DNA from: Chamaecyparis obtusa
Lineage: Eukaryota; Streptophyta; Pinopsida; Cupressales; Cupressaceae
Reading direction: 5' to 3'
NCBI GenBank assembly: GCA_027943335.1
Contig: BSBK01009264.1
Span: forward strand, 1-64,000
Length of the DNA stretch: 64,000 nucleotides
Shown piece by piece: positions 23,078-35,980 of the stretch (positions are counted from its first letter, which is position 1; each line of letters starts with the position of its first letter). A model generated the notes under the pieces. It searched no databases and was not told where the DNA came from. It saw nothing but the letters and a program-made list of their open reading frames with translations. Position numbers and translations under genes: made by a program.

Positions 23078-25450
23078 GTTGGAGTAATTTTTTTTTAATT
23101 TATGAGAAAGGTATTGTTTGTAATCTTTTCCTTATTTTTCTTGTCTCTGCAAGTGTCCTCATCCATTTAGGGTTTGAGTTTTAGAAGACCACCATGTGAA
23201 AAATGCTTATGTGTCCTTGCCCTAGGTCTTTTTGTCCTAGGTAGTGTTCTTGTTCTTGAAAATGTCTTAAGTGTGCCCTAGATCCTTATGTTTTCATGTT
23301 ACTTTATGGGCCAATTAAGTTTTCATGTTTGCACATGGTCTTTTATCTTTCCTAGTGTTCCCTGAATCATGGGATGTATTTGTTAAGTCACTTTTTATTC
23401 AAAAAACATACAACTGTGTTTGGATCTCTATCTTGTTGTCTTTAGTCATGTGATCACTAGTTTTGGATTGGTGGTTAGTGTTTCTTTCAGTGATCATGCG
23501 CCTGTGTAATCTCCAATTCTCATGATCCTTGGTGGTTTTCTTCAAACATTTAGTGACCTAGTGCAATAGTCTTCTCTTGTCCGCTTGATTAAATGGTTAA
23601 GTCCTATAGCATTTGGTGATCAAGCATGAACCATAGATGAAATTCTTGATTGATGGTTGTGGTGATATCTTATGATAGACTGTGCAGTTAGTAATGTATC
23701 AAGCGATTCAGTGACAATGTTTATCTCTTATTCGCTTGATTTTGGTGGTTAGCATGAGAGTATTCAGTGATCAAGCGAATAGTATGTTCACTCATTCTCT
23801 TGATTAAGTGGTCAACCCTTAAAACATTTGGTGATTCAATAATAGTAATGGATGGCTTTGAAGATCAACGGTTGGTTTTTAATCTCAAGATAGACCTGAG
23901 GTTAAGGATTTTATCTATAAAATAGGAGATTAAAGGTATTCATTGAATCTCATGATAGAACAAGGGTTAGTTGAGACATTCAGAGAATACGAGAATGTAA
24001 TGGTCACTGAATCTCATGAAAAACCAAGAGTTAAATGAAAAATTTGTAGATTAGGAGATGCAGTTGTTGTTGATTCTCTAAATGGATACTATGGTTAGAT
24101 TAGAAGTTCTCAAGTTTGAAAAGAGTTTTCATTCGCTGGATTGGCAGATAGAGGATGACTTAAGTTAAAATCTTGGAGATTGAGTACGGACCGTGGATGC
24201 AGATGATATCGGATGATGGTCACTCATTCTCTAGATGAAACCCCAGGTCAAAGAAAGACTATGAGATTATGAGAATGCTTTATTTGGGTGATCTCCAGAT
24301 CACTAGGCTTGGGTTAAGTTAAATTTTTTGAGATCACGAGATTCCTTCAGTCGCGTATTCTCCAAACTAGGGGTGAGTTAAGTTAAAGGCTTTGGGACTC
24401 AGTGTGCACCATAGATGAAAGAAAAGATCAACAACTAGCATGTGTTCTCATGATGTAACCAAAGTCAATCCATTTATTTAGCGATCTCATGAATGCTTCA
24501 GTTGTGTGTTCTCTTGATCAAACTAGGGTTAAGTGAAACATTGAGCGATCACAAGACTCCTTCATTTTCTCAATCTCCAGAGAGAGGATGAGTTAATTTA
24601 AATGTCTGGTGATTCAGTGGTGACCATTGATGTAAGTGAAATCAAGTAGCTATCACTGGATCTCTAGATGAAACCCCGATTAATGAAAACATTCAGCGAT
24701 CAAGTGATTGTAATGTTTGCCGATTCTCCCAATCAGACCGTAGTTAATGAAAATGTTGAGTGACTATGTGAAACCTTCAGTCACGTATTCGGTAGATGAC
24801 TTAGGGTTAAGTTCTTGCTAAGGTCAATGTGGGTGCACTACTAGGGATGATGAGGTGTTCATTTCCAATTGGTTGCTAGGAAAAGATGATGTGGCTGAAT
24901 ATTTTCTCAAAGCTCAATTGACTGTTGTCAATTTATAAGGACTTCCCGCTATGTAGGGAAAGAAGAGATCGACGACCATGTTTTAAATTTGATGAATTTG
25001 CCATTGCTTATAGTTGTTGAAATGATTGAGGGTTTCTTTCCAAGGTTTGTTAAAGTGGGCTAGAATATGAAGAAGCTAGATGCCATCAAACCAGGAGCAG
25101 TATAAGAGGAGTGAATTACACATGGCATCTGATCCTTAAATACATGGAGTGTAACTATAATTCAGAGAATGATCTATGTTAGTCTAAAATAGCATTCATC
25201 ATTCATATAAAAACCTTATGCAGTTACTCAGAAATATCATCAGATGAAGGTGCCACCTATGAAGATTCAATATGATGAGAATCAAGTTTTTGTCTATTTT
25301 GGTTTCTTGTCATAATGTAATGTACATTTTTTCTTTAGTGCAAGTCATTATCTTGGCTATCCAAATATTTTTGTATCCTTTCTCTGAGGATTCCAAGATA
25401 GCCAATGATATATGTAGCGAGTTTTTCTTCAATTGGAGGGTGTGGTGAAT
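23078..25450 (+). repeat. Probable 3' LTR of Tat-like element
   Basis: The integrase is followed by CCTCAAATAGTGCCAC and then TGTTGGAGTAATTT. The same junction type (CCCCAAATAGAGCCAC then TATTAGC) precedes an LTR at 45005, so 23078 is a supported LTR start. The sequence that follows is non-coding and moderately GC-richer, with many recurring motifs. The right end is uncertain; I place it before GAGCGTTCTGATACTGG, after which composition changes. No 5' LTR partner was found. Confidence 0.55.
23440..24830. repeat. Degenerate short-motif repeats inside the LTR
   Basis: Variants of GTGATCAAGCGA, ATTCTCTTGAT, GATGAAACC, GGGTTAAGT and GAAAACATTCAGCGATCA follow each other in the same order many times, at roughly 70-110 base spacing. 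They appear to be old tandem units that have drifted; I could not fix a consensus by eye. Confidence 0.5.
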
Positions 25451-26100
25451 ATTAATTGTAAGGAGCGTTCTGATACTGGTACTTTTTGTCTAAAAATTCT
25501 CTATAAAAAATGTACTAATGCAAAAATATATCAATAAAAATATATTGGAACTCCTTTGCATATTTTGATTGTCTTCATGTGTGGATGTTGAACTCTTTTA
25601 TGCATTAAATCTGTAAGGCATTTTAAATGCATTATTTACAAGGTAGACAGTGAGGTTGAGCTTAAGTTTCTTTCAAGGGAAGGGGAAATCTTAAGGAAGA
25701 TCTCTGGGAATTCATATTTTATATAATAATTTGATGATAGGATAAGAAAATGGGAGGATGATGTGTAAGGAACCTCATTTGGGTTTTGGGATATTTGGTT
25801 TGAAGGGTTTTTTGTTCATGTATATTTTTTGACTCTAATGCCCTAGGATTTGGCACTGGTCTTAGCTTGATTTTCACTCTTCGCCATCAATAATTTAAAA
25901 AACCAGTTCATTTTAAGTTTTAGGTGGTATAATATGAGTATATCTTATTTGTGTCAAGGACATGGATAATTGTTATAATGCTTTGAAGAAGAAAATCTGA
26001 AAGGTAAACCCGCATGGGCTTGATGTTCGAAGTGAATAAGGTTTTAAACCTTAGTACCTTAGTGTTTGATTTTGTTAGATGCATCTATTAGGAGTATCAG
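25451..26100. other. Non-coding stretch without recognised content
   Basis: Nothing protein-like was recognised. It lies between the presumed LTR end and the LINE RNase H and may include the LINE 3' untranslated region, but I could not identify a clear poly(A) end for the minus-strand LINE. Confidence 0.4.
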
Positions 26101-27002
26101 AGTTATATATCAGTGGTTTCTGATTCTTTTTTTCATTGATAAGTTCAAGCATTAATAATGATAGAAGAATCTCCTTCAATATGAAGATAATTAATGTTGA
26201 GCTTTTTAGTAGCAGATAAGCCATGCAACAAAGCATATGATTATGCTAGATTATTTGTTCCAGGAGGAATAGCACAAGCCTCAAAATAGACAGGAGAGCC
26301 ATGACAATTGCGAAGGGAAAAATGTATACCCGAGATACTTGGATTACCCTTTGAGGATCCATCAAAGTTAAGTTTAACAAATCCATGTTGGGGGGGATCC
26401 ACTTAACTTCAAATCTAATTTTAGATTTATCTTGAGGGAAAAGAGGATAAGGAAGAGAAGGAAAGACTAAACCCTTCAAATTTTTAAACATAAGATTATC
26501 CCAAGGTGAAAAAATCTTGTTACCATTGAACCTTCGAGAGTAAGCATTAGCGACTTCAACAACAGTTTTCACAAGAATAGATGTTACAAATTCAAAAGAG
26601 GAAGAATGGTTATGAAAAATCCTTTTATTCCTCTCCCACAAAATAGACCATAAAACCAAATAAGGAATACAAATCCATAAACACAAAAACATAGAATTAT
26701 GAAAAAGAATAGGCCAAGATTGGAACAAATCCCAAATTGAAAAAGGAATAGGCATGGACAGACCCAATTTCTACATGACAAACTGCCAACATAGCTATGC
26801 CAAGGGACAATTTAGAAAAAGGTGATCAACCGACTCCAAGTCTTGATTACAAATGACACATTGGAATGGACCTACAATATTTAGTCTAGTTAATCTTTCA
26901 CTAGTTAGTGCTCTCTTCTCCAAGACCAAACAAGCAAAAAAACCAGCCTTAGGAAGAACAACAGAGTGCCAGCAGAACTGAAAAGCTCTATATCACCCAA
27001 CA
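26101..27002 (-). pseudogene. LINE 3' end: zinc-finger RVT domain and RNase H
   Basis: Plant LINEs of this class end with a zf-RVT domain and an RNase H. Reading leftward from 26985: FQFCWHSVVLPKAGFFACLV, ALTSERLTRLNIV, then FQCVICNQDLESVDHLFLNC, the zinc-binding zf-RVT motif. Then SLVLWSILWERNKR-type sequence and IFHNHSSSFEFV (26640-26580). After a frameshift near 26365 comes LNFDGSSKGNPSISGIHFSL, the RNase H start with its Asp, then PPGTNN, LLHGLSATKKLNINYLHIEG and DSSIIINA. The conserved Glu after TNN-L-A is a TAA stop. The upstream RT is absent because homology ends at the left arm of the 13.9-kb inverted repeat. It is dead. Confidence 0.85.
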
Positions 27003-28617
27003 TTATTTTGAAAAATAGATTATTTTAGTGTGGTATACAATATTCATAAGATTTTAATTTTTATTATATTCTATTTCAAAAAAATTTACTTATATTGATA
27101 TTTTCTTATATAGAGTGAATTTATAATAAATCTAAACTTTTAAAAAATATACATACGTATATCATATACACAACCTCTAAATATGACGAGATCACGATCA
27201 TTTTTGTCTTCAATTTTTTGATAACATAAATAAACATACACATCCTAAGATTTTCCTAAAATATCAATAGCCCAAGGTACTCTCCTATTAAGTACGTTCT
27301 CTTAATGTGACCTCTTTTAGAATCCATAATTGAGATGACAATTAAATCTAACTTTTATATTTTGCTTGTTAAATATGCACCACAAGGGATCATACTATAT
27401 TAATAATTTAAATTAAAAAAGAAAGGTGTACCCACATTCTACAAGTGTGAAATATACATATACATATTAATCAATACTAACTGCTAGATTATGACAAGAC
27501 TTGCATATTCAACCTAAACAAAGAAAATAAAATTGTCATCCCCACAACACACAATACACCAGAGACGAGGATACAAAAAGCTATCAGGATCTGGAATTTA
27601 ATTAACTGCGAGCACATCATCAAAGAGAATTTAGGTGCTAGTTGCCATTATTTGAGCTCTACATCTCTCTACCATTTTAACCATCTCTTTGGCCCAAAAA
27701 AGAATATCTTCACGAGCTTTTCCAAATTGTATCTCTCAATATCTAGTGCTTCCCATTTCCGAGGGAACAAGTGAAGTCTTCCATTAATATAGATGAGATA
27801 TTTCAGTCTACTTCAAAAAATAGACCTTCGACATTGAGAGCGAGGACAAAAATAGATACCAACCCAAATCATTAATATTTCAATCATTTTAAGTCAACAT
27901 GTGGAATGAACCGTACTAATAACCACCCTCCCAAAAATTGCAGAATATATGATAGTGCTAATTTCTAATTGTCAACGCACCATATGATGCCAGTTCATAA
28001 AACTTTCAACACCAAAAATAAGTTAGTTAGATTAAGAAAACAAATATTGAGTAGCCATGGATGTGCACACAATAGTATGTCAACGATATCTCCTTGATGT
28101 TGATTCAAATGATCTTTATTGTGAGAATGTGATATTTTATTTACTGAAGATTCTGCCCAACACAGATCCTTGCACCTAGGGAGAAATAATTTTACCATCA
28201 AAATTGAAGTCTTATTTAGAAGAGACCGTGATAAGATATATCTTATATGTTTGAAGAAAAAAGAAGCTAGTCAAGTTCTAAAAGATTTTGAAGACTAGTT
28301 ACATCCCAAAAAAGTCTAAAATAAAGATATTATAAGTATATTATATTTAGGATATCTATAAATATGTAAGGGAAATAAATCTAGAACTATTATTCTAAGT
28401 GGTCATGCCCACTTGAATAATGGGTTTAAACTTAATTATCATATTTTATCATTTTTTTTCAATTGGATATAGACACATTTTTACTTCCACAAAATACTCA
28501 ACTATATGAAATGAAGTCCATTCATCAAAGCATTGCATGATCAAAAATGTAGTGGGATTACATAAAGAAAAAATCACTGAGGTTTGGGATTCCATTTAAT
28601 CTAGTATATTATAATTG
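27003..28617 (+). repeat. Left arm of a 13.9-kb inverted-repeat structure
   Basis: This arm matches the reverse complement of 39190-40868 from end to end. Shared landmarks include GTGGTATACAATATTCATA (27040), CCACAACACACAATACACCA (27543), GATGAGATATTTCAGTCTAC (27792), TCTCCTTGATGTTGATTCAA (28090) and TGCATGATCAAAA (28536). The two arms differ by many substitutions and small indels. No convincing protein is encoded. Whether these are the terminal repeats of one long element or two inverted copies of a shorter repeat is open. Confidence 0.85.
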
Positions 28618-28665
28618 CAATGTGGGAAAATGTAATGTAAGAAAAGATGAGATGTGTGGTTATCA

Positions 28666-29895
28666 AAATGTAAGGTATACTACTTAACCCAGGTTCCCAA
28701 GGAAAAGATCCAAATGGATCAACCAAAAGAAAATGGTTAATGCACAAATGAATCATTCTATGGAGAATATGAATAAAGGAGAAAATCTTATATTTCTTTG
28801 TAGAAAGTATGTATTGAAATATTGATTGAATTGAAGACAAATACTAACCTCAAATTAGGGAAAATCAAGAAAACATTATTTTCTGGTGTCTGTGTTCAGT
28901 TTCGGGGAATTCTGCAACCGGATCTGGCCTGAAAATACATAAACAGAGAAAACTCAGAAACCTTTTTGTTTTCTAAGCAAGCTCAACCTTGACCCAAGAC
29001 AGGGGTAAGATCTTACCCTGAGGCACAATATTACCCCAAAAATTTGACCTTGACCTGCACTACTCTGATGAAAATTATGTTTGCAGATCTTGAAAATTCG
29101 TGGAAAAGGGTACTCAGATTTGCACTGATATTCATTGTCCCACACTTGTACCTGCAAAAAAATGGATTTTGTTTATTGGATGAGGGGTTTTCCTTGGTCA
29201 AACCCCAGTTTGGAATCAACCTTGAAATGTAATTAAAATTACAATATATAAATAAAGTAAATGGAACTATTCACCTTGCTTATGTTGAAATCCTTGTGGA
29301 GGATTCGAATCCTTGAATCCACAAGTATGGATGCTCCAAATGAATGTAGAATTATATGTATGATGTCAAAAATCAATTGCATTAGATCTTCAACAACAAT
29401 CTTGAATAGATCTTGGGATAGGAAGAAACTTGAAATAATGTGGATGGAGAAATATTCAACAAGAGGGCTCCAAAGAGATTGAATCCTTCAATGGCTATCA
29501 ATCAATCTCCTTGATGAATTGGATCATGAATGCTTGAATGCTTGAATTATTGAGTTCTTGAGGATGAATGAATTCTTGAATGCTTTCCTTCTCCTTCTTT
29601 CTTTCTTGATCACTTGATTGCACTTATGCTTGAAACTCAATGGAAGGGGGATACTTGATCATGAAAAGTGGATTGCAAAAATAAAAGAGGAAGGCTTCCT
29701 TTTATACTAGTCTAGGGCACAAACTTCTATAGAGGCCGAAATAGGATAATTAAATTTTCATTTAAATCTTAACCCCTAGAAATGGACCTAGATTAAATAT
29801 AATTTAAGAGTTTACCATTCTGAAATTCGTAATAGCCAGTCCGGAAGTGGGAAATAAAACTTTCTAAAGACCGACATCCTGAATCTTGGTAATGG
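28666..29895 (-). repeat. Truncated LTR of the 6.6-16.8 kb family
   Basis: From TCAAAATGTAAGG (28673) it follows the LTR family: TCAACCAAAAGAAAATGG, CTATGGAGAATATGAA, ACTTGTACCTGCAAAAAAAT, GGGGTTTTCCTTGGTCAAAC, the TTGAATG-rich part and ATGGACCTAGATTAAATA. It stops near CGACATCCTGAATC, lacking about 370 bases at its right end. A few bases of the adjacent primer-site region (GGTTATCAAAA) remain at its left, so an internal region once joined there. Confidence 0.75.
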
Positions 29896-30673
29896 AGATC
29901 ATAATCAAAAAATAATCTTATTGAAATCAAAGGGACAAAGAAATCCTCAAGCCCATAAGGACTCAATGTTAGGGTTAAGTAATACTGATAGGGGGTGTAA
30001 ATTAGTATTACAAAACATTGATCTCAACTTCAAACAATTATAAACAATCCAAAGTAATGCAGAAATAAAAAGAGAATATAAGAATAACACATTACTCATG
30101 ACACCATGATTTGTTCTTGAGCAAACCCTGGCCAAAGGAAAACCCCAGTGGGGATGGTACCCACAAATACACACTAAAGTATAATATCTCTGTTAGGAGA
30201 TCTAGCCCTCTTAGGAGCTGATTGTTACATAGTACATTTCCTTGTTAGAGGAATACAAGACCCTATTCAGGGTATACAAAATACTTGGTTAAAGGTGGTG
30301 AGAACACTACTCTTACAATCAATACTTGTCTCAAAAGTAGTTCTCAAAAGGGAATAATACAAGAACTTATCTTTCTTAGATAGTTCCAATTGTAGCTCGG
30401 CCTCTTACTAATCTTGCATCTAATCTCTGCTCTTATATTCACAAATTCACTCCATCATCATAATCATACCATACTTTACTTTCACAAAAATAATCTATAC
30501 TTATACAAAATCATCCTTCTAGTCGGCTTCATAATTACCCTACAAAACATAATAAAAACTCATGCAAATGATATACATGGATTCATCACTCTTATATTAC
30601 CAATGATTCAGAAATATACTTTATTTACTTGTCTTAGCATGTTTCCATATCCACTATGCTCTCCTTAATCTTC
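29896..30673. other. Non-coding stretch between LTR fragment and TIR element
   Basis: No coding similarity was recognised. It may belong with 31672-32445, since the element at 30674-31671 appears to be an insertion between them. Confidence 0.4.
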
Positions 30674-31671
30674 GGGTGACCCCACAATAGCGGGTTACAC
30701 TTTTTTAGAGATGCTGATTTTTGCTGAAATAACACATTTTTAATAAAATATGATTATTTAAGCCTTGAGAGGTTCAATTTGAAGGAATTAAATACAAATG
30801 GTTAGATAAAAGCCTCTTATATTAAAACAACATTGATATAACATCTATACTCATCATTCATACCTGCAATGGAGTCTCCTTTGCACCCATTAAAATGATG
30901 ACAAAAAATTACTTTGACTTTATCTTTTGGGAGATCAAATGAATCCATTTGAAAAAACAATCTATGTACTAAGGTACTACTAAGAAATATCTTTCCAATG
31001 ATTATAATGTTAATATATAATAATTTTATTATGACTTTGTATTTTTAGTGTTACTAAACATAGATATTTCACCTTATGTCTACCTCTATGTTTGACGCTT
31101 ATGAAAAAATAGTAAATGAGAGGAAAAAAAATTCTAAAAAATATCTATGCCCTAGGTATTTAAGTTCTCTTTCTATTAAAAAAAATAAAAATTAAATTGG
31201 ACTAATACACGACACGTTATAAGCTATGTAGTCAAGGTATGTCAAAATTATAGTTTAGTCAACTTCAAATATTAATAAAATATGAAATGATCATGATAAT
31301 TTCATGAAACCAATTGCATGTCCTCCATATGGATGTTACAAAACTAATTTCAAAAGAATTACATTGATATCTATTTTAGAAAAAATGTTATGCTCTATGA
31401 AAATAATGTAACTCTTTGAAAATGATGTTTTCAACGACATACTAGTTTTTGAGGGAGAAAGAAAAAATCATTTAAATAAATTGAAAAAATAAAATAAAAA
31501 ATATATTTAGAATCTAGACAGAAAATCTTAAAAGACACTAATTTACTTCATCTTCTAATTTTAAATGGTTTAACGACAATATGCATCCAAGTATGAAAGT
31601 TTTTTTTCAAAATGTAAAGTTCACTGTCTGTTCAGGCAAAAAAGTGTAACCCACTATTGTGGGTTCACCCC
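30674..31671. mobile_element. 998-bp non-autonomous element with about 33-bp terminal inverted repeats
   Basis: The left end reads GGGTGACCCCACAATAGCGG then GTTACACTTTTTT. The right end is its inverse, AAAAAAGTGTAACCCACTAT then TGTGGGTTCACCCC. They match with about three differences. The interior is AT-rich and encodes nothing recognisable. No clear target duplication was seen: TAATCTTC on the left against TAAGTCAC on the right is too weak. The superfamily is undetermined. Confidence 0.75.
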
Positions 31672-32445
31672 TAAGTCACAACTATTTATGTACCCTGTTG
31701 CATTGTTTTACTATCTTCACATACCTTCCGAACACTGTATCTCAGATCCAGTAACTAAAACTTATGCGCTCCTAAATGAAGTATGCATACATCCCAAAAT
31801 ACCTCTAGTTAACTTCTCAAGCCATAATACCTCATATATCTTCATCGTTAATCAAAATTGTGGCATTGTACCCTGTTATCTTGATTCTAGACTTAGTCAT
31901 TTTAATGACTGTGACTCCAGTACCCATCTTCATTACATGTGATCACTCCAACATAAGTTTTGCCATAAATGACAACCCTTAAGTGATTCCCAATACTCCA
32001 AAACATCACATGCCAAAAATCTCTCCCTTCAGTATTGATGGCAACAGTTAGAAAAATGACTAAGTGTCACAATACAACTTTCTTTTTCATTTTTCTCTTT
32101 CCTATTTTTTTATTCTTTTCTACATTTTTTCTTTTGCTTTCTTTTCAAGATATGACTCTACATGTTTCTTTTTCGTCCTCATTTTTCATTTTTCTTCCTC
32201 TCCCTTTGACATCAATGGCAAAGGTATACTCAAAATTGTAGAACTTAAGCACGAATGGTTTAGTGCTTACTCACTAGATTTAAGACATCTTGGAAAGAGT
32301 TTTCCAAGGTCTTAACTTCTTCAGTCCATTAATTTATCAATAGTTCACTGACATGGATTAATCCATTCAGTGTATATGACTATATCTATGGTGCCTTCAA
32401 CTCAGTAAGAGTAGATACCGACATTGAGTCATTAACTTTTATCAT
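31672..32445. other. Non-coding stretch, T/C-rich in part
   Basis: A TTTTTC-rich tract lies at 32080-32200. The stretch lies just downstream of the minus-strand coiled-coil gene and could be its 3' flank. Confidence 0.4.
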
Positions 32446-34185
32446 CTATGAAAGATGAGTCTCCAACATTGTGAGCTTAGGATTCAATAGGCTTCTTAAT
32501 AAGAGAAATCTATCTGCAAATCTCCCTTTCTCCATTTCCAGTACTCCTATCTTGTCAGATAGCTTGGATGTCTCCTTATCTACTTCTCCCACAACTTGTG
32601 AAGATGATTCACAACTGTCCATCATACTGTCAAGGGTAGCCCTATCTTTGGCTACGGTCTCTTCAACATTCTTTAAATGTCTACAAGGGTTTATGCAATA
32701 GCTGTAATTTTTCCTTCCTTGTGCTACACAACTCTTGGCTTTAAGGGTAGTAGCCTTAAGAATATCTAAGTCCCATGAAATGGACTTACAAACTTCGCTC
32801 AACTTCTTCTCCAAGAAGTTCTTTTCAGCCTTTTCCTTTGTTGTCTTTAGAAATGAGTCAAAATGACTATCAAAGCTATATAATTCTGAACCAAGATTCC
32901 CAACCTCATCCTTGTCTTGGAAGATATCAGGTGAGGGGAGTAGGTTGTTAATTATTTCTATAGCCCTAACCATTACCTTAGTTCTCTTGTCTCCTTTCTG
33001 AACTGATCTCTCCTTGGCTTTAGCAAAACCCATAAATGATAGTCTCATCAACTCATCTTAATCCATGTTGTCCACATCAGAATTGACTGGTCTGGCCACA
33101 CTTTCCAACAATAAAGATGTGTCCAATCTGACCTCAGCAACTTTTTCTGATTTTACATGTTCCTCTTGCTTTTCCTTCTGTTGTATTTCCTTTTGCAGTG
33201 CTTTTTCTTCTTGTTTTTCTTTTGATTTTCATTCTTCTATGTGCTCCTGATCTTCAACCTCCATCACACTATCCACATTCTCCATAAATGGATCATTTAC
33301 ATCCTACAAAGCGTCAAGGCTAATAGGCACACTAGTGACAAAGAAGTTTGGTTGCATGCTAACTTGACCACTTTCATCTATTTGCTTTGAACTCTCACAT
33401 AAACCCAAAGATATAGGCTTAGAAGCCTTAGGAGGTGAAACCTTCTTAGGCATGTCATACATTAGAACTTGATCTAATGCCTTTTCAATTTTCACATTTT
33501 TCACTAGCATTTGGTTAGAATGACCCAAGATTTTCCCTTCCCCACTAGGAAATTACCCTTTCCCCTTAACTGGTGAAAAGAGAAACTTCTTATTTTCGTT
33601 CATCACCAAAATTTTACAATGCTCGTAGATAAGAAGAATAAGACCATTGTGAAGAACATGGGAACTAACCTTATTCATATGTTTTTTGAGGTTGTCCTTT
33701 AGTGAGAAATAAAGGTAGTAGGGAAATTAAACCCTCTTCTTGTGCTTGAAGTGGTTTAGGAGAACAAAATTGTAGGTGTGGGCTTGCGTAAACCTTCCAT
33801 CAATTGTAACATACTCCATGATGAAAGTGAGAACCAAATTCCACAACTCTTTGACTTTTTTGGTATCGTAGTACCCAAAAAGTGGCTTACAAAATAGCTC
33901 ACATTCTTCATCATCCCTATTGAAGGTTTTCATAATACCATATGAAATCTTCTTGTCACCATAGAAGCTCAATCCATTATGTGACATACCAGTAACAATA
34001 CAAATGAACTCAACTGTGATCTTGAATCTGCTCCCATACAAAGAGAAATGGTTGTTCTCCCAATGCTCAAATAGTTTTTGGATAACCATCTTAGCTTTGA
34101 ATTTATCATACCCTTTTTGGTGCTCCATGAAAGGCGTAATCTTTCCTTTTCACAATTTTTCCAAACTTTTAGATCCTCTTCCCAT
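32446..34185 (-). pseudogene. Unknown coiled-coil gene, copy 1, frame kept but with several stops
   Basis: One minus-strand frame runs about 580 codons from an ATG at 34185 (MGRGSKSLEKL then a stop, KGKITPFMEHQKGYDKFKAK) to 32446. Its N-terminal globular part contains FSLYGSRFKITVEFICIVTG, MSHNGLSFYGDKKISYGI and YVTIDGRFTQAHTYNFVLLN. Next comes a Lys/Glu-rich helical part (KSKEKQEEKALQKEIQQKEK), then a C-terminal helical part with TLKAKSCVAQGRKNYSYCIN and ETSKLSDKIGVLEMEKGR. About six in-frame stops interrupt an otherwise unbroken frame. It resembles a plant protein family often found near retrotransposons, but I cannot name it. Function unknown; a second, more damaged relative lies at 35981-37545. 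Confidence 0.65.
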
Positions 34186-35980
34186 TTTCTATAGTTGCTA
34201 GGTTCTTCCCTACGTAAATATCCTATGTGAATTATTAGGTGATTGAAAAGTTGATGATATGTGTATGAGGAATAAATCGGAAAATAGAATGATTAAATAT
34301 TATTTCACTATTTCTACTAGATTCTTGGTTGAAAAGAGACCTTCATATTATATTATAGCCATAATTAAAGTAATGATCCCATGGGATAAGCTCATATGAA
34401 GTGTTATAGTTTCAGAATTTGGGATTTCAAGTAAATGAATGTTAGAGTTCTTGCAAAGAAAAATATGGGTGAAACTTTTATTGCAAAAAGTAACATATAG
34501 AAAAAGACCATATAAAGGATTTGGGATATATTATAATGCCAACATTCCCAAAGGAAATTAAAAAAAGACAAGAAACCTATGCATTTTTCTAAACTAAAAA
34601 TAAGAAATGCACAAAATGTATAAGAAAGGGAAACTCTATTATAGAAATCATTTAGATTTTATTTTTTTTAAAAGGAAAAAGAAAGGAAAAAAATCTAAGT
34701 CTTCGAGTCTGTAGTTTCATAAATAGGGAAAAAAATATGTCCCACTTATAAGATGAGATAAATTTTTGTACAAAATTAAACAATTATAATAAAAAATTAT
34801 ATTCATGTTAATTATCCACCATTTTTGGACTATGTTAAAACTTTTGACTACAAAGATCAAATTGGACTATGTAGATTGGTTTAATATTTTAAACTATATA
34901 GATAATGCCTCATTATTAGCCATGAATATAATGTCCCAGTGGGTCTATCAATGTGATTTTGTTTATGTAATATATACAACCCTATCCAAGAATCCATAGA
35001 TCCGTTATAGATAACTTAACATGCCACCGAATTGATTTTTGATGATTTTATTTTATTCTTTTCTCGTATATTTTTTATATTTTATGTTAAGAATACTTAA
35101 GGAGTTTATCCCAACTTTAAAGTGATGGAGCTATTGACAGGTGAAGATAAAAATGGTGAGAAAATTAGTCTTTTATATTTTCCCTCATTGATTATTATCA
35201 ATAATTGAATACAAATGCCTGAAGAAACATTAATGTTTATAAGATATGTGATTTTACCTAATGGTTAAGAAGGTATATAACATAGTAAAATAGTTTTATG
35301 TGTGGATAAAAATATCAATATTTAAAATAAAATCATTAATTTTAATCATCCTTTACAAAGAGAATAATTTCAAATAACATTTATTGAATAAATTCTACTA
35401 CAAATGGTTTCTATCAACCACCTTGTCCAATAAATCTAGCATAAGAAGATCGAAAGTGCAAAATAAGTTAAAACAAGTAAAAATGAAAAAAAGAAAAATA
35501 TAAATTCATTAAAATAAATATTTAACAAAGAAAAATACTTAGGATGGACATATGCATGATATACCAAAGGATTATCTAAGCGTTGAAGTACTACTTTAGA
35601 AGCTATCAATAATGTGTAGAGAGGAGTATTTCATTGTAATTATTTACAAATTATAGGTATTATTCGTAATTATTTTAGCAATGTAGAAGGAGACTAATCA
35701 TAACATATAAAAAAATTCATGTTTTTCATTAGGAAAAAGAAAGTTTTGAAGGGGCCCTAAAACCCTTTATGAACAAGACTTTCATCATACTATAGTACAA
35801 ATACTAAACACTAGCTAGCCATTAGCGAATCAAAAGTAAACAAAAATCTAAGTTGACGCACCTAATGTTTAATGTGGGTTTTTAAACAATTATTTTTTGT
35901 TTTAAAATAAATCAAAATTAAAATTGAGAGTATTATAGATGATGTTGACTTGGGAATTTTTATCTTTTTCATGGATATGA
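34186..35980. other. AT-rich non-coding stretch
   Basis: I see nothing coding. It separates the two related coiled-coil pseudogenes and may contain the promoter side of copy 1, which is read away from here toward lower coordinates. Confidence 0.45.

Noticed and set aside
25353..25405. 9-bp-arm hairpin TTGGCTATC / GATAGCCAA
   Set aside because: Short arms with a 35-base loop and no other sign of a terminator or small RNA; could be chance.
23078..25450. A full LTR pair for the Tat-like element
   Set aside because: No sequence between 16842 and 17375 matches this LTR, so a 5' partner cannot be claimed.
32064..33250. Several plus-strand frames rich in Phe and Ser
   Set aside because: They are the antisense of the Lys/Glu coiled-coil pseudogene or fall in a T/C-rich tract.
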